A DNA stretch of 64,000 nt from JAJPJE01 sp963848375 (GCA_963848375.1 CAWKDK010000015.1:102000-165999); one strand, 5' to 3'; positions 35,275 through 46,122 are shown, numbered from the stretch's first letter. Translations and numbers: made by a program. The notes: generated by a model not told the origin, from the letters alone.

Positions 35275-36673
35275 TTAGGTGCTAATCGGGGACTCTTCCC
35301 CGATTGCAGCTTTCCCCGTCTGGCAATTTCTGGAAAGCACGTACACCAATACGAAGAAATAAGCGGCGTAGGCGACGGTGTTCACGGCGCTCAACCACCG
35401 AACCGTTTGCAGCACGGGGAGCGAGTGCTGTTTTGCTATCCCGAACACGAGAGCGATGCTGACTACGGTCAGCAGATCGTAGATGAGCTTGAATTCCTGT
35501 CCCTGAAACACCAGGACTACCCGGCTAAGAGGACTGACTACGAACTGCATGAGGAACCATGGTGCGACGGCGCTGGCCAGTGTTCCCGCCAGCAACCAGC
35601 GACTTCCGAACACAAACGAAAAGAGTGACTCCCCTTTGAAGAACAACAGCCCTGCAGGAATTATGCCGATAAGCAAGAGACTGAAAGCCGTTTTGCGAAA
35701 TAGCGCCGTACAGAGATGGGGATTCTCTCGCGCACGCTGTGCCATTGAACTGTGAAAGACATCCGCCACGCCTACCGTGAGCAGCGACATGGGCACCGCC
35801 ATAACTCTTTGCACGATGGCGAAGTGACCAGCTACGCCCGAGCCGTAAAGCACTACGAGTAGAGGAACCGAAATGTTCATCGAGAGCGTATCGATGAATG
35901 AGGATGGCAGTGAGTACACCGGAAATTTGCGATTCTTCCTTAGCGTGCTACGAAAACCGTCCACGCGTCGTTTGTGTGATGTGTGACTTGACGATGGGAA
36001 AGGCGTCTCTAAACATTGCGCCCATTCCCATACAGCGCCCGAGTAGTTCACCAAGAAGTAAGCTAGCGGCTCCTGCATGAAAGAAGCCAGCGACTACCTG
36101 AAATACGGAGCGTCCTCCATGCTGCATTACTGCGGATCGTGAAACGACAGCGTAACGCTCTCGCCGAATTTCCCAATAACGCAGGCTACCAAAGGCGCCT
36201 GTACTCAATAACACCGGGACCATGATGAGAGCCGCATATTGCGGAAGCGCCCCGAATCCAAACAGTGAAAAGCGGATTAACACGAAGAGGAGCGCTGAAA
36301 TGATCAGGCTAAAGGGTACGGAGAAAAGGATCGACAGAAAAGCCAACTGAGATGCTTCGCGCTCATCCTGTGCCGATATAATCCCCAGTTCGTAGCGCAG
36401 CGATACAGCAACGGCGGCCATGCTGAGAAATGATGTGAATAACGCAAGCTGGCCGATTGAGGCGGGCAAATAAAGGCGCGTGATCACCGGAACGAGAAGA
36501 AAGTTGATCGCCTGAGCAATGACGGTACCGCTGCTCAGCACCGCTACCTTTTTTGCGAAGCCTGTTCTCGATCGCGCTACGACGCCTCCCATGCGAGCGA
36601 TGAGGGAGCTTGCGGCGGAAGGAACGTCGCGCTGATCGAGATCCTCCAGTGATTTGCTGGCTCCGTTTCGCAT
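35275..36673 (-). pseudogene. Polysaccharide flippase (Wzx/MurJ-like membrane protein), one frameshift
   Basis: Restored length is 465 residues from the ATG at 36673. The N-terminal part has KKVAVLSSGTVIAQAINFLLVPVITRLY, a typical flippase start, and multiple spans. The C-terminal part, in another frame, continues with PVYSLPSSFIDTLSMNISVPLLV and more spans. The break lies in a run of four T on the coding strand (35953-35956); removing one restores RGRF-RSTLRKN. Length is 3n+1. It would move the lipid-linked repeat unit across the inner membrane. The next gene upstream (GT2) ends 18 bases before its start. Confidence 0.82.
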
Positions 36674-36690
36674 TTGCAGATCAGTTGGCA

Positions 36691-37773
36691 CTAGTCGCCG
36701 GTGGACTCTTGAGCTATCTCGCGATGCTTGATGCTCGCGTTCGCAGATTGCCGCTTCGGCAGAAGCATTCCGGTGAGAGTTCCCCATCCATAAACGAGAT
36801 GGAATACAAGAATCACAAAAGGCAGGCACATTCCCCGCAGGCTCCTCTTCCGTACGGTCACTTGGGCGCCAGCGATGGTTCCTAAGATGAGGTGTCCGCC
36901 AAGAGCGAGACATCCCAGTAACAAAGCAATGGGAATTACGCTCGACCAATTGCTGACAAGAGCTACGAAGATTAGTGAAGCCAGAAAGAGGATCGAAAGA
37001 ACAAGTATCAACGGGACAAAGTGTCGCGGGCGTAAGGAATTTGGATTCCGCCGCAGGCTGATGGCATTCCAGAGGCCACTTTGATAGCCCCATCTCCAAA
37101 GGTCTGCAAAGGAGGAGCGCGCGTAGTAAAGGCAATGGACCTGCTCTGTAAGGAACAGCTTGTAGCCTCTTGCGCGTAGCCTTTGGTTCATATCGTTGTC
37201 TTGATTGCGAAGCAGCGTCTCATCGTAGCCGCCGACCTCAAGTAGGGCGCTCTTGCGCGTCACGGGGAAAGGGATCGTATCGACGAAACCCTCGTGCTGC
37301 GTCCGCACAGAATTTCCTGAAGAACAAAATGGATGGCCCGTCGCCCACGCGCATACCTGAGCCTGCCAAGAGTCATTGGCGGGAACAGTAAGGATCTTTC
37401 CGCTGCAGCCCACCGCATTGTGGCGCTCCAGTTCTGTGAGACACACCGCAACGTAATCGGGCGGATAAAGTGCGTGGGCGCCCACAATGGCCACGTACTC
37501 CCCTTGAGCAGCGCGAAGCCCGGCATTGAATGCGGCGGGGGTGCTCTTCAAGCTGTTGCGAAGAAGTGTGAGTCGTGAGTCTCTCGCGGCAAGGCGCGAA
37601 ACAATCGCCGCGGAACTGTCCGTTGAGCCATTGTCGATCACCAGCAACTCGAGGTCGAAAGAATCCGCGGACTGATTCAGCAAAGACCTTACAGTGTCCT
37701 CGATAAATGCAGCCTCATTGCAGGCGGCGAGGATGACCGACACGAGCGGCTTTTCTTTCGCGGCAGGCGTCAT
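36691..37773 (-). CDS. Family 2 glycosyltransferase, membrane-associated
   Basis: 360 residues. GT-A domain (about 8-235): VSVILAACNEAAFI, LLVIDNGSTDSS and a later DNDMNQRLRARGY. Three C-terminal hydrophobic segments (about 255-275, 280-300, 318-338) anchor it. It transfers a sugar to a lipid-linked EPS intermediate; donor and linkage are unknown. Its start overlaps the end of the ligase gene by 4 bases. Confidence 0.88.
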   Translation of the reverse strand: MTPAAKEKPLVSVILAACNEAAFIEDTVRSLLNQSADSFDLELLVIDNGSTDSSAAIVSRLAARDSRLTLLRNSLKSTPAAFNAGLRAAQGEYVAIVGAHALYPPDYVAVCLTELERHNAVGCSGKILTVPANDSWQAQVCAWATGHPFCSSGNSVRTQHEGFVDTIPFPVTRKSALLEVGGYDETLLRNQDNDMNQRLRARGYKLFLTEQVHCLYYARSSFADLWRWGYQSGLWNAISLRRNPNSLRPRHFVPLILVLSILFLASLIFVALVSNWSSVIPIALLLGCLALGGHLILGTIAGAQVTVRKRSLRGMCLPFVILVFHLVYGWGTLTGMLLPKRQSANASIKHREIAQESTGD

Positions 37774-39211
37774 ACGCTATAGGGGGTGCTCAGCGGCTTG
37801 CTTGACCACAGATAGTCGGAAGAGTGTGGTACGTCAATATAGTGCTCTCGTTCTTTTTCAATGACCATTCGGTCGACTACGAAGACCGCGGCGATCCAGA
37901 AGAACATGATGCGGTTGTCGATCCCGCCGGTAATCATGTTGAGGAGGATGGAAAAGAGAAATACCGGGAGAACGAAGATGAATTCGCTTCTGGCGCGTCG
38001 AATACGCGCGAGGGAAACGAATGCTGCGCCTAACAGTCCGAGCAAGGCGGCCAGTCCGGGCAAGCCCTGCTCTGCGGCAACTTCCAGGACAAAGCAGTGT
38101 GGAAACGCGGACCGATCGTCACCGTAATAGAAGTTCCCCCATCCCGCCAGACCGAGTCCAGCAAAGGGATTTTCTGAAAATGCGAAGGCAGACGATTTGA
38201 AGAAATCCAACCGCTTGCTGGTTGTGCCTCCGGCGTCGATCGTTCCGTGCATAAGTGCAGTCAACTCCATTCCCTTCTGGTGGGACTTCACTTCCGCGCC
38301 CGGAAGTTGTTGTACCCACGACAAAGCTGCACCCATGCCCACAATTAATAAGAGAACTCCAGCTACAACCACTCGTCGTGACACGACCTGTGGTCCACCA
38401 CGCGGTAGAACCAGGGTGGTCAGGACCACAACCAGCAACAGCACTAAAGATGGGCCACGGGCGATCGAGGCGACCATTCCGACTGAAAGGATGGGAAGAG
38501 CAACGAACGTCATGAGGCGTCCGAACCGGCCTGGAGAGCGGTGATAAAGCAAAATGAGGATGGTGATTCCCAGCAGTTCTGCGTCGCCGATGTAGGTAAC
38601 ATCGGCTTCCCCAAATACCTGCTTGTCATTCGGATGAGAGATGCCCACAGATGAGGCGAATGGCGATAGGAATGGCAAGGGCAACCACCGCCCACAGCAA
38701 CATCTGGAAGTCACGCTCCCGTTTGAATAGGAAGAATGGCGTGAGAAATGCCAGAGTGTTAAAGACAATGATGTGCTCGAGTTTCTCTGTTGCGGCTTGT
38801 GGAGAGGACGTATAGAGGAAGCTGATCGTCATCGTGAGCTGTAACAGGAGAAACGCGAGCACGCCCCATTTCTGGCCGCGGAAGAGCTCGCCAAGAGTTT
38901 TCTCGCCGACGCCGCCTACAATCAGCAACACCTCCCATGCGGTTGTGGCTGCGAGCAACCCACGATTATAAGGGTGGGATCGGTGAGGCTGATTCCCACG
39001 GCCGCGTGAGTCTTATAGTTGCCCACAAACAGCATACGCGGCGATCAGCAGCGCGGGATATCTGCGGATAAGCACCACCGCAATCGGTAACAATACGGCC
39101 ACGACCAGGGACCACGCAGGATCAATGCCCAGTCTCAAAGCCGCTAAGAGAATGGCCGCAACACCACGCAGCGACCGCGAAACCGATCAATACTTTGCCG
39201 CGATTCGTCAT
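37770..39211 (-). pseudogene. O-antigen ligase/polymerase-like membrane protein, four frameshifts
   Basis: Restored length is about 479 residues from the ATG at 39211. Reading across frames gives MTNRGKVLIGFAVAA, then AALRLGIDPAWSLVVAVLL, GNYKTHAAVGISL, TAWEVLLIVGGVGEKTL and a long intact C-terminal part with the WaaL/Wzy-type large loop (GTTSKRLDFFKSSAFAFSEN, PHCFVLEVAAEQGL). Breaks lie near 39160-39168, 39024-39034, 38955-38963 and 38640-38665. Three are insertions and one is a deletion; the sum (3n+2) fits the total length. About ten spans. It would polymerise or ligate the repeat unit. Confidence 0.72.
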
Positions 39212-39252
39212 TTGCTCAGGAGGGTGTTTGTTAGTGAGCAGTTGAATTGAAA

Positions 39253-40461
39253 TCAGCTCGCAGCTAGGCGATCGTAGAGCCGCAGAAGTTTGATCTTCTC
39301 AGTTGCCCAGTTAAACCGTCGCATGCTGGCCTCACGTCCGCGTCTACCCATCTCTTCAGCTTCGGCGGGATTCTCAAGCAACCAGCAGATCGCGCTCGCG
39401 ATATCTTCCGGGTCCAACGGATTTACGAGCAAACCGCAACCTGTGTCTTCAACAATCTGGCGCCATGCGGGGAAATCGGACACGACGGTTGGGATTCCGG
39501 CCCGCATGTATTCAAACAACTTCATCGGCTGGGCATTCAAGTAGCTCGGCGTGGGATGCAAGAGGACCAAGCCGATGCGTGCGGTTCCTAACAATTCTGT
39601 GACTGCGACCTGTGTTTGGAAGCCAAGCACGTCCACGTTCTGGAAGGAACTGTTTCGTAGCTCCCGTTCCAGCGCCACGGAATCGAACGGGCCTGCAATC
39701 GCAAGCCGGGCGCCTAAGCCGACAGGAACCTTGCCGATCGCCTCAATCATCTGGTCGATTCCGCGGATTCTGCTGATCGCGCCGATATAGATGACTACTG
39801 ACTCGCGAAGACGGTAGGGTGCCTGCTCCCTGAGTACGAAGTCAGGAAAGTTCTGGACGGTTATGGTCTTGTTGATTGGAAATCTGTCCGCTATCTCCTG
39901 AGTCGCTGCGACAATACCGTCGAAACAACTCGCTCCCAGACGCTCGATCTTTCCGGCAGAGGCACCGATCGCGCGTCGATAGACAGGAGTGATCCATGGC
40001 TTCGTTAGGACCTGCAGCGGAAGATTCTCATGCACGTCATAGATCACTCGCTTTCCGAGTAGCTTGAGCAGCAGGCCTACGGGTATCAGTTCCGGGTCAT
40101 GGAAGTGATAAATGTCTGCGTCCTCTGCAAGGGCCAGCCTATACACGTTCCAGATTGTCCTTCTGAGCCGCTGAAGGCGGCTTGTTGCACGAGGTACGGT
40201 CTTGATAGTGACACCGGACCTGGGTTCGTCCGCATCCCGAGTCAGACTCAGTTCCGGCGCAACAATGACGACTTCGTATCCGGCGTGGGCGAGTGCCTTA
40301 CTGTGCTTATGAAAGATGCGGGCATCGAGTGGGCCGTGAATCGATGTCAGTTGTACAACCTTGATCGGCCGCTTAGTGCCAACTGCTCTGTCCAGATGGG
40401 CACTTTCACTACATCCGAAGTGGTCAGCTTCTTCTTGTTGCTGCTGCGCAAATACTGTCAA
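39253..40461 (-). CDS. Family 4 glycosyltransferase (GT-B)
   Basis: 402 residues. GT-B fold with an N-terminal acceptor domain (KVVQLTSIHGPLDARIFHKHS, YHFHDPELIPVG, VIYDVHENLP) and a C-terminal donor domain (YIGAISRIRGIDQMIEAIG; EYMRAGIPTVVSDFPAWRQIVEDTGCGLLV) with the EX7E-like nucleotide-sugar pocket. It is cytoplasmic and adds a sugar to the EPS intermediate. The ATG overlaps the deacetylase-like stop by 4 bases. Confidence 0.88.
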   Translation of the reverse strand: MTVFAQQQQEEADHFGCSESAHLDRAVGTKRPIKVVQLTSIHGPLDARIFHKHSKALAHAGYEVVIVAPELSLTRDADEPRSGVTIKTVPRATSRLQRLRRTIWNVYRLALAEDADIYHFHDPELIPVGLLLKLLGKRVIYDVHENLPLQVLTKPWITPVYRRAIGASAGKIERLGASCFDGIVAATQEIADRFPINKTITVQNFPDFVLREQAPYRLRESVVIYIGAISRIRGIDQMIEAIGKVPVGLGARLAIAGPFDSVALERELRNSSFQNVDVLGFQTQVAVTELLGTARIGLVLLHPTPSYLNAQPMKLFEYMRAGIPTVVSDFPAWRQIVEDTGCGLLVNPLDPEDIASAICWLLENPAEAEEMGRRGREASMRRFNWATEKIKLLRLYDRLAAS

Positions 40462-41384
40462 TGGCGCGTCCCCAAGTGAGCTTTTTGGAGGAACCAGCGC
40501 CGCTCCAGTGCTGCCAATGCTTCCCTGCTAATGGTGCGATCCGGATTCTCGATCCGGAGGAAATCAAGAAGCTTTGAGACTGGGACGAACCATCCGTTCT
40601 TCTGAGCGAGGCGTCGCATCAGCTCTTCGAATCGTGAATGGAGTTTGCCATTGCAGAAGCCTACGGCAAAGTGCGTGTACATAATGCAGATACCGCCTTC
40701 AGCCTCAAGCTTGTCCTGATTGCTCTCGCGGAGCGTCTCGCAGAAGGTTTCAACTCGAGCGCCCTCGCAACTACTGAACCACAGCCTCACAAACGGACGG
40801 CACGAATCATGGTAGGGCATCAGGGGGTTTACACGATCGAGGTTCACTTCATCGAATACGAAGTTGCGGACGTAGTCGATTTTTTCCCGGCAGATATCGC
40901 CCCAAAAGAATTCGGAGTCCTGCACATGCCCGAGAAACTGGCCCGCCCGGCGGAAGCGAGTGCTCAGGTTATAACAAAGGCGCACTCCGGGCGAGTTAAG
41001 CCGCGCATCTCCCCAATAGATGTTTTCCCGGTTGCTGGAGTGATTCACGTGGATACGAGGTCGCTGACCGACTCGCTTTTCGAATTCGGCGAATCCGTGT
41101 TCGACAACGTCTCGAGGAGAATCTGAGTTGCGCACATTGTGCAGCGCGATTTCGAAGCCCTTGCTTTGTAATCCCAACACCCACTCGAGATAATCACGGT
41201 CGTGCAGGTTGGAACCACTGAACCTCGCGCCCGCCACATTCGGTAGTGCCCACACTGATTTCGTGGTGCGCATCCCAAGTTCGTCGAGAAGTTGATAGAC
41301 CGGTCCGACATTCTGGAGGGTACTGTTATCGGTATCATCGAAAACAGTAAACGCGAATCGTTTTCCATCTGGAAAGTAGTGCAT
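40458..41384 (-). CDS. Polysaccharide deacetylase-like protein (NodB superfamily)
   Basis: 308 residues, no signal peptide. TVFDDTDN near 13-20 fits the catalytic Asp-Asp of motif 1. IALHNVRNS near 78-86 could supply a metal His but the canonical HSxxH is not exact. NHSSNRENIYWGDARL and CIMYTHFAVGF follow the fold. Such proteins occur in EPS clusters and may act on the cytoplasmic sugar precursor, since export is not predicted. A deacetylase activity remains an inference. Confidence 0.62.
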   Translation of the reverse strand: MHYFPDGKRFAFTVFDDTDNSTLQNVGPVYQLLDELGMRTTKSVWALPNVAGARFSGSNLHDRDYLEWVLGLQSKGFEIALHNVRNSDSPRDVVEHGFAEFEKRVGQRPRIHVNHSSNRENIYWGDARLNSPGVRLCYNLSTRFRRAGQFLGHVQDSEFFWGDICREKIDYVRNFVFDEVNLDRVNPLMPYHDSCRPFVRLWFSSCEGARVETFCETLRESNQDKLEAEGGICIMYTHFAVGFCNGKLHSRFEELMRRLAQKNGWFVPVSKLLDFLRIENPDRTISREALAALERRWFLQKAHLGTRH

Positions 41385-41402
41385 TTCAGGAAGGTGCCAG
41401 GT

Positions 41403-42080
41403 TTATTTAAAAATGGCGGTACAGGTCTGAATAAGCACGACGACGTCTTTCGCAAAGCTGGCGTTGGCTGCGTAATGAAGGTCGAGGTCGACCTTGCGCG
41501 GCAGGATTTCATTCAGGTAGTAATGACGAACGTGTTCCTCCGGAACCTCCGCCAGTACTTTCTCTTCATTGCGGAAATGTAAGGTGGCCCAACCGGTGAT
41601 CCCCGGCACGAGTGAAAGTACATGTCGATCCGCGGGCTGCACTTCATCCCAGAATTCTGCCAGGTCTGGTCGCGGCCCGACGAGGCTCATGTCACCGCGG
41701 AGAACATTCATGAGTTGTGGCAACTCGTCGAGCTTCCATTTGCGCAGCACGCGGCCCACTCGAGTGACTCGCACGTCGCCGTCGCATGTGAGCCCGGGGC
41801 CGCGCTCATGTTGGGTGTGAGCCATGGTGCGAAATTTCAGAAGCTCGAATTCCCCACCGCCTCTTCCGACTCGATGCTGGCGGAACAATATCGGGCCGTC
41901 AGAGGTCAGTTTGATGAGTGCAGCTATCAATACAAATAAAGGCAATGTAGCGGCCAGCACAAACAGGCCACAACACACATCGAATGTTCGCTTGCCTGCA
42001 GAGTGGCACCAACTACTGATCTGTTCAGGAGAGCCACACGGGCGGAGTGAGACAAGCGGGATAACTTGGGATTCGCTCAT
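41403..42080 (-). CDS. Priming undecaprenyl-phosphate sugar transferase
   Basis: 225 residues from the ATG at 42080 (ATGA overlap with the aminotransferase stop). One membrane helix (about 35-55, TFDVCCGLFVLAATLPLFVL) precedes the catalytic domain with LLKFRTMA, RVLRKWKLDELPQLMNVLRGDMSLVGPRP. Length and single span match the short PglC-like class rather than five-span WbaP. It moves a sugar 1-phosphate from UDP-sugar to undecaprenyl phosphate, starting the EPS repeat unit. Confidence 0.9.
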   Translation of the reverse strand: MSESQVIPLVSLRPCGSPEQISSWCHSAGKRTFDVCCGLFVLAATLPLFVLIAALIKLTSDGPILFRQHRVGRGGGEFELLKFRTMAHTQHERGPGLTCDGDVRVTRVGRVLRKWKLDELPQLMNVLRGDMSLVGPRPDLAEFWDEVQPADRHVLSLVPGITGWATLHFRNEEKVLAEVPEEHVRHYYLNEILPRKVDLDLHYAANASFAKDVVVLIQTCTAIFK

Positions 42081-43261
42081 GCTGCAACCGACAAAGGCCT
42101 GCGATTCTTGTAAACGATTTCCGACACGCTGCGAACCACACGATCGATTTCCGCAGAAGACATGTCTGGGAAGATAGGCAGTGAGAGGCAGCACGAATAC
42201 GCTTCTTCCGCGTGCGGAAAGTCTCCTCGCTTATACCCGTAAGCGGAGCGGTAAAACGGGTGGAGATGCAATGGGATGAAGTGAACACTGGCACCGATTC
42301 CACGTCTCTTCAACTCGTCTACGAATTGGTTGCGGTTCAGAGACATTGTTTCCGGACGTATCCTCAAGATGAACAGGTGCCACGCGTGCTCGATGCCATC
42401 AGTCGGAGCGGGTGGATTGTCGAGCTCCTCGAGGTCTGCAAATGATGATCGATAGATTTCGGCGATTGAACGGCGTCGGCGTGCGAAGTCATCACACTTG
42501 GCCAGCTGCGCAGAGCCCAACGCAGCCAGCAAGTCGCAAAGATTTGCCTTGTAACCTGCGTCCAGGATTTCGTAATACCAAGATCCTTCCTTCGAGTACC
42601 GCTTCCACGCATCTCCGCTGATTCCGTGTAAGCGCATTCTCGTAACTCGCTGAGCGAAGTCGTCGTTGTCCGTAGTTAGCATTCCTCCCTCTCCGGTTGT
42701 GATCGTCTTCGTCGCGTAAAAGCTAAACGCCGTCAGCTCGGACGTGGTACCTATCCGCTTGCCACGAAACGACGCTGGAAGCGCATGGGCCGCATCCTCG
42801 ATCACACGTAGGTCGTGCTGCTCTGCGATTCGGTGGATGGCATCGAGATCACACGGTTCGCCCGCAATATGCACCGGAATGATGGCACGAGTCTTTTGCG
42901 TTACTCGCTGTTCCGCATCCGCAGGATCGATGTTGAAAGCACCGCGAACGCTGTCGCACAGTACGGGACGGGCTCCGAAGTAGGTGACCACTTCGGCCGT
43001 AGATGTGAAGGTATAGGTCGGAACCAGCACCTCGTCGCCGGGGCTTAGTCCGATCGCATCCAGCGCCAAGTGCAGAGCAGCGGTCGCGGAATTGACAGCC
43101 AGAGCGTGCTTGCAGCCGATGTATTTCGCAAACTCACGCTCAAATTGTTGGACTGCGGGACCGGAGGTCAGCCAACGAGAAGCAAGTACCTTTTGAACTG
43201 CGTCCAACTCCTCTTTCCCAATGGAGGGCCGGTGAAATGGAATGAAGTTGTCGTCGCTCAC
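42077..43261 (-). CDS. DegT/DnrJ/EryC1/StrS family aminotransferase (WlbC/WbpE-like)
   Basis: 394 residues from a GTG at 43261 with GGAG 7 bases upstream; the frame continues upstream but overlaps the preceding gene. PLP fold type I: FHRPSIGKEELDAV, VNSATAALHLAL, DAAHALPASFRGK, and the PLP Lys in SFYATKTITTGEGGM. It aminates a keto-sugar nucleotide. It follows a fused dehydrogenase-acetyltransferase, which is the WlbA-WlbC-WlbB set for 3-acetamido uronic acids. The gap to the previous stop is about 16 bases. Confidence 0.88.
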   Translation of the reverse strand: MSDDNFIPFHRPSIGKEELDAVQKVLASRWLTSGPAVQQFEREFAKYIGCKHALAVNSATAALHLALDAIGLSPGDEVLVPTYTFTSTAEVVTYFGARPVLCDSVRGAFNIDPADAEQRVTQKTRAIIPVHIAGEPCDLDAIHRIAEQHDLRVIEDAAHALPASFRGKRIGTTSELTAFSFYATKTITTGEGGMLTTDNDDFAQRVTRMRLHGISGDAWKRYSKEGSWYYEILDAGYKANLCDLLAALGSAQLAKCDDFARRRRSIAEIYRSSFADLEELDNPPAPTDGIEHAWHLFILRIRPETMSLNRNQFVDELKRRGIGASVHFIPLHLHPFYRSAYGYKRGDFPHAEEAYSCCLSLPIFPDMSSAEIDRVVRSVSEIVYKNRRPLSVAA

Positions 43262-43277
43262 AAAATGCTCCAAGGGG

Positions 43278-44892
43278 TTATGCGGCAATCTCGACGCCAG
43301 CAGTTTGATCTGGAGGGACGGAGACGAGGTTGATCTCTCTGCAGTCTTCACCGTCAATACGGTAGCGGCGCCCACACTCGCGGCAATTGGCGAGTGCGTT
43401 GCCCTCGGGAAGCCGAGTCCCGCAATAACACATCCATCCAACGCGCTCCGCGGGCACACCCAGCATGAGCGCGTAATCAGGCACATTTTTCGTTACAACT
43501 GCGCCGGCCCCGACAAAGGCGTACCTACCGATCGTGACTCCGCATACCACGGTGGAATTTGCTCCGAGCGACGCTCCCTGCTTCACCACGGTACGACGAT
43601 ACTCGTGCTTTCGAACGATGTGGCTACGGGGATTGATGACATTAGTGAAAACCATTGACGGGCCACAGAACACGTCGTCCTCTAATTCAACTCCGGTATA
43701 GACCGAGACGTTGTTTTGGATCTTCACATTGTTACCGATGATCACGCCCGGGCTGATCACAACGTTCTGCCCGAGGTTGCACCGAGAGCCCATTCGCGCG
43801 CCCGACATTACATGCGAGAAATGCCAGATCTTTGTCTCGTCGCCGATTTCCACTCTTTCGTCAATTACGGACGTCGGATGTGCGAAGTACTTCGGCGTGG
43901 AGAATCCAATTTCTACCGGCTGTCCGTTGGCTTTCAACGATTGCTCGCAGCTCTCTAGAACTCTCAGAACTCGTACCGCGGTTCTGCCATCGGTCCGCGG
44001 GGATTTTCGAGTTTGGAGGCACTCGAGAAAATGCTCGCATTCCAATCGCAGAGGCTCGTCACCGGGTAGCGCAACCACTTCGCCATCGTGCTTTTCGGCG
44101 ACAGGGACGCGGTCTACCCAATTAATGCTATGGGGATACAGCACTAACTTGCGCTCGCGTTCGACATCGTCGAAGACTGCCATTTTTCGGCCGCCGACGA
44201 TGGTCAGCTTCTGCTCCTTGAATGGGTGCAGCCAGCTGACAAAGATGTGCGCCTGCACTCCGCTGGGAAACTCGCACGTTGTGAGGGTGGTATCAACGTT
44301 CTGACGGAGATAACTTCCGCCGTGCGTAGATAGCCGCGTGGGTTCTTCGCCGAGCAGAAACAGGATGGCGGAGATATCATGCGGAGCAAAGCTCCATAAG
44401 ATGTTCTCCTCCGTGCGCAGTTTTCCCAAGTTCAGCCGTGACGAATAAATGTAGTGAATGTTTCCAAGCACTCCGTCTCGAATCATTCGCTTGAGTTCGA
44501 GGATAGCTGGGTGATATTCCAGGATGTGCCCAACCATCAGGATCCGTTCTTGCTCGCGCGCCAAATCCGCCAATTGCTCGACCTTCGTCAGCATGAAGGG
44601 CCAAGGGCTTCTCAACGTAGACATCCTTGCCCGCTACGAGACACTTTCTCGCTAGATCGAAATGCTGGGCCGCCGGTGTTGCAATAACAACCCCTTTCAC
44701 CTCCGGGTCAGCGAGCACTGCATTCAGATCACGAGTGGTGCTGACGTTGAACTTTTGATGGGCTTCGGCCAACGCCTCCTCTCGCATATCGCAAACCCAT
44801 TTGAGGGCCCCCAATTGATGAAAGGTGCGCACCAGGTTCCGTCCCCAATAGCCTGAACCCAACACGGCGACCGCGGAATTCGAGTCGACCAT
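43278..44892 (-). pseudogene. Gfo/Idh/MocA oxidoreductase fused to left-handed beta-helix acetyltransferase, one frameshift
   Basis: Restored length is 537 residues. The N-terminal Rossmann domain (GSGYWGRNLVRTFHQL; VEKPLALHAD) is separated by one extra base near 44583-44592 from the C-terminal dehydrogenase domain (RILMVGHILEYHPAI). After about residue 340 comes a hexapeptide acetyltransferase (KIWHFSHVMSGARMGSRCNL, GNNVKIQNNVSVY, AFVGAGAVVTKNVPDYAL) and a C-terminal Cys-x-Cys...Cys-x2-Cys ribbon (MCYCG...NCRECG). It resembles WlbA (C3 oxidation of UDP-GlcNAcA) joined to WlbB/WbpD (3-N-acetylation). Length is 3n+1. Confidence 0.82.
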
Positions 44893-45033
44893 TCAGTTTC
44901 TCCTCGCGAATGTGCGTATTTTAGGGTGAGTCAGCAGCCAGTCATGGCCGTGCAGTGCCAGGAATCGGCGCAATCTCCATCGAGAGATTTCCGATTGAGC
45001 AGTTAAGGGACAAGTGAGCACACAACAGTGGCG

Positions 45034-46083
45034 CTAAGCAGCATGCTCGGTTGAGGCCGTGGGAGGTAATCCGGCGCCGCTTCCCTGGTGCTTTGAAAAG
45101 CCGCGCACGCGTTGCTGAAGTCTTACTGCCTGAGCAGCAGTCGCGCGAAGACTTTCCAGGCCGGCATATTTCGACGCGCGCAACCACGGAACTGATATCT
45201 CGTAACCGCCGTACTTGCGTTTGTATTCGCCACCGCCACCCATGTCCAACTTCCGAATTCCGCGCGATTTCCAGTGCTGGATGCTTGACCACATCAACAG
45301 TTCATTGGGCCGCAAGTATTGGAATCTGCGCCAACTGGTTGAACCCCATAAGAAGGCAGTGTCATTCGACGCGACAGTTAACATTGAGGCAATGCAATTC
45401 CCTTCGGGGTCAATCGCCTGTAGAGGCAACACTTTTCCTTCAGGCAAAAGGTAGCGCATCAAAGCACGGACGCGTTTCTTACCGTAAGTCGGAACGAGCC
45501 CATCTTTCGCAAAGACGTCTTCGAGTTGCGCATAGTAGTGATCCACGAAAGAGTCGTCCGTACATTCGCGGATTCGCAGTTCGCACCGCACGGCTTTCCG
45601 AATATTCCTGCGGCAAGAGCCCTCCATATTTGCCATTAAAGCAGCTTCGCTTTGCGTGATATCAATTTCGAAACCATTGAAAAGTCGCGTGCGGAAGCCC
45701 AACTCTCGCGCATCTTCTGGGGTGAGCCGGCGGTCCATCATTTCCACGTGTACACATCCGAGATCATGAAATGCAAAGCGTGTAATCGCCTGTAGTGCGA
45801 ACCGACGAGGGATTCCGTTAAGGAGGTTCGTGCCCATGTATGCCGTAGTCCAACCAGGCATCGGACTGCCCAACATCGGAATACCGAATTTGCGAACGAT
45901 CATCCCGCAGAAATATCCGGCAACGGCGTTATTGTCTATCAATGCAGCGAAGGCAGGTTCACCGCGTTGCGTTTCTACAAGGAACGACACCCATGCTGAG
46001 CTCTGAAAGACCGTGCGGTCCGGGAGATCCTTCGTGCGTTGCTCCCACTCCGGTAAGGTGAGGTTGAGTTGCTCCAAATGCAT
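45034..46083 (-). CDS. FemAB-like/GNAT acyltransferase of the EPS locus
   Basis: 349 residues, no signal peptide. Two GNAT-type halves as in FemAB (PAFAALIDNNAVAGYFCGMIV; GSCRRNIRKAVRCELRIRE; CIASMLTVASNDTAFLWG; LLMWSSIQHWKSRGIRKLDMGGGG). The GGGGEYKRKYGG segment resembles FemAB proteins of exosortase-linked EPS clusters, but no exosortase is in this window. It may add an aminoacyl or acyl group to a sugar. It lies between the BY-kinase and the dehydrogenase fusion on the same strand. Confidence 0.72.
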   Translation of the reverse strand: MHLEQLNLTLPEWEQRTKDLPDRTVFQSSAWVSFLVETQRGEPAFAALIDNNAVAGYFCGMIVRKFGIPMLGSPMPGWTTAYMGTNLLNGIPRRFALQAITRFAFHDLGCVHVEMMDRRLTPEDARELGFRTRLFNGFEIDITQSEAALMANMEGSCRRNIRKAVRCELRIRECTDDSFVDHYYAQLEDVFAKDGLVPTYGKKRVRALMRYLLPEGKVLPLQAIDPEGNCIASMLTVASNDTAFLWGSTSWRRFQYLRPNELLMWSSIQHWKSRGIRKLDMGGGGEYKRKYGGYEISVPWLRASKYAGLESLRATAAQAVRLQQRVRGFSKHQGSGAGLPPTASTEHAA

Positions 46084-46122
46084 AGTGGTTTTTTGGTTGA
46101 ACTCGGAAGGCTGACGCAGGGG

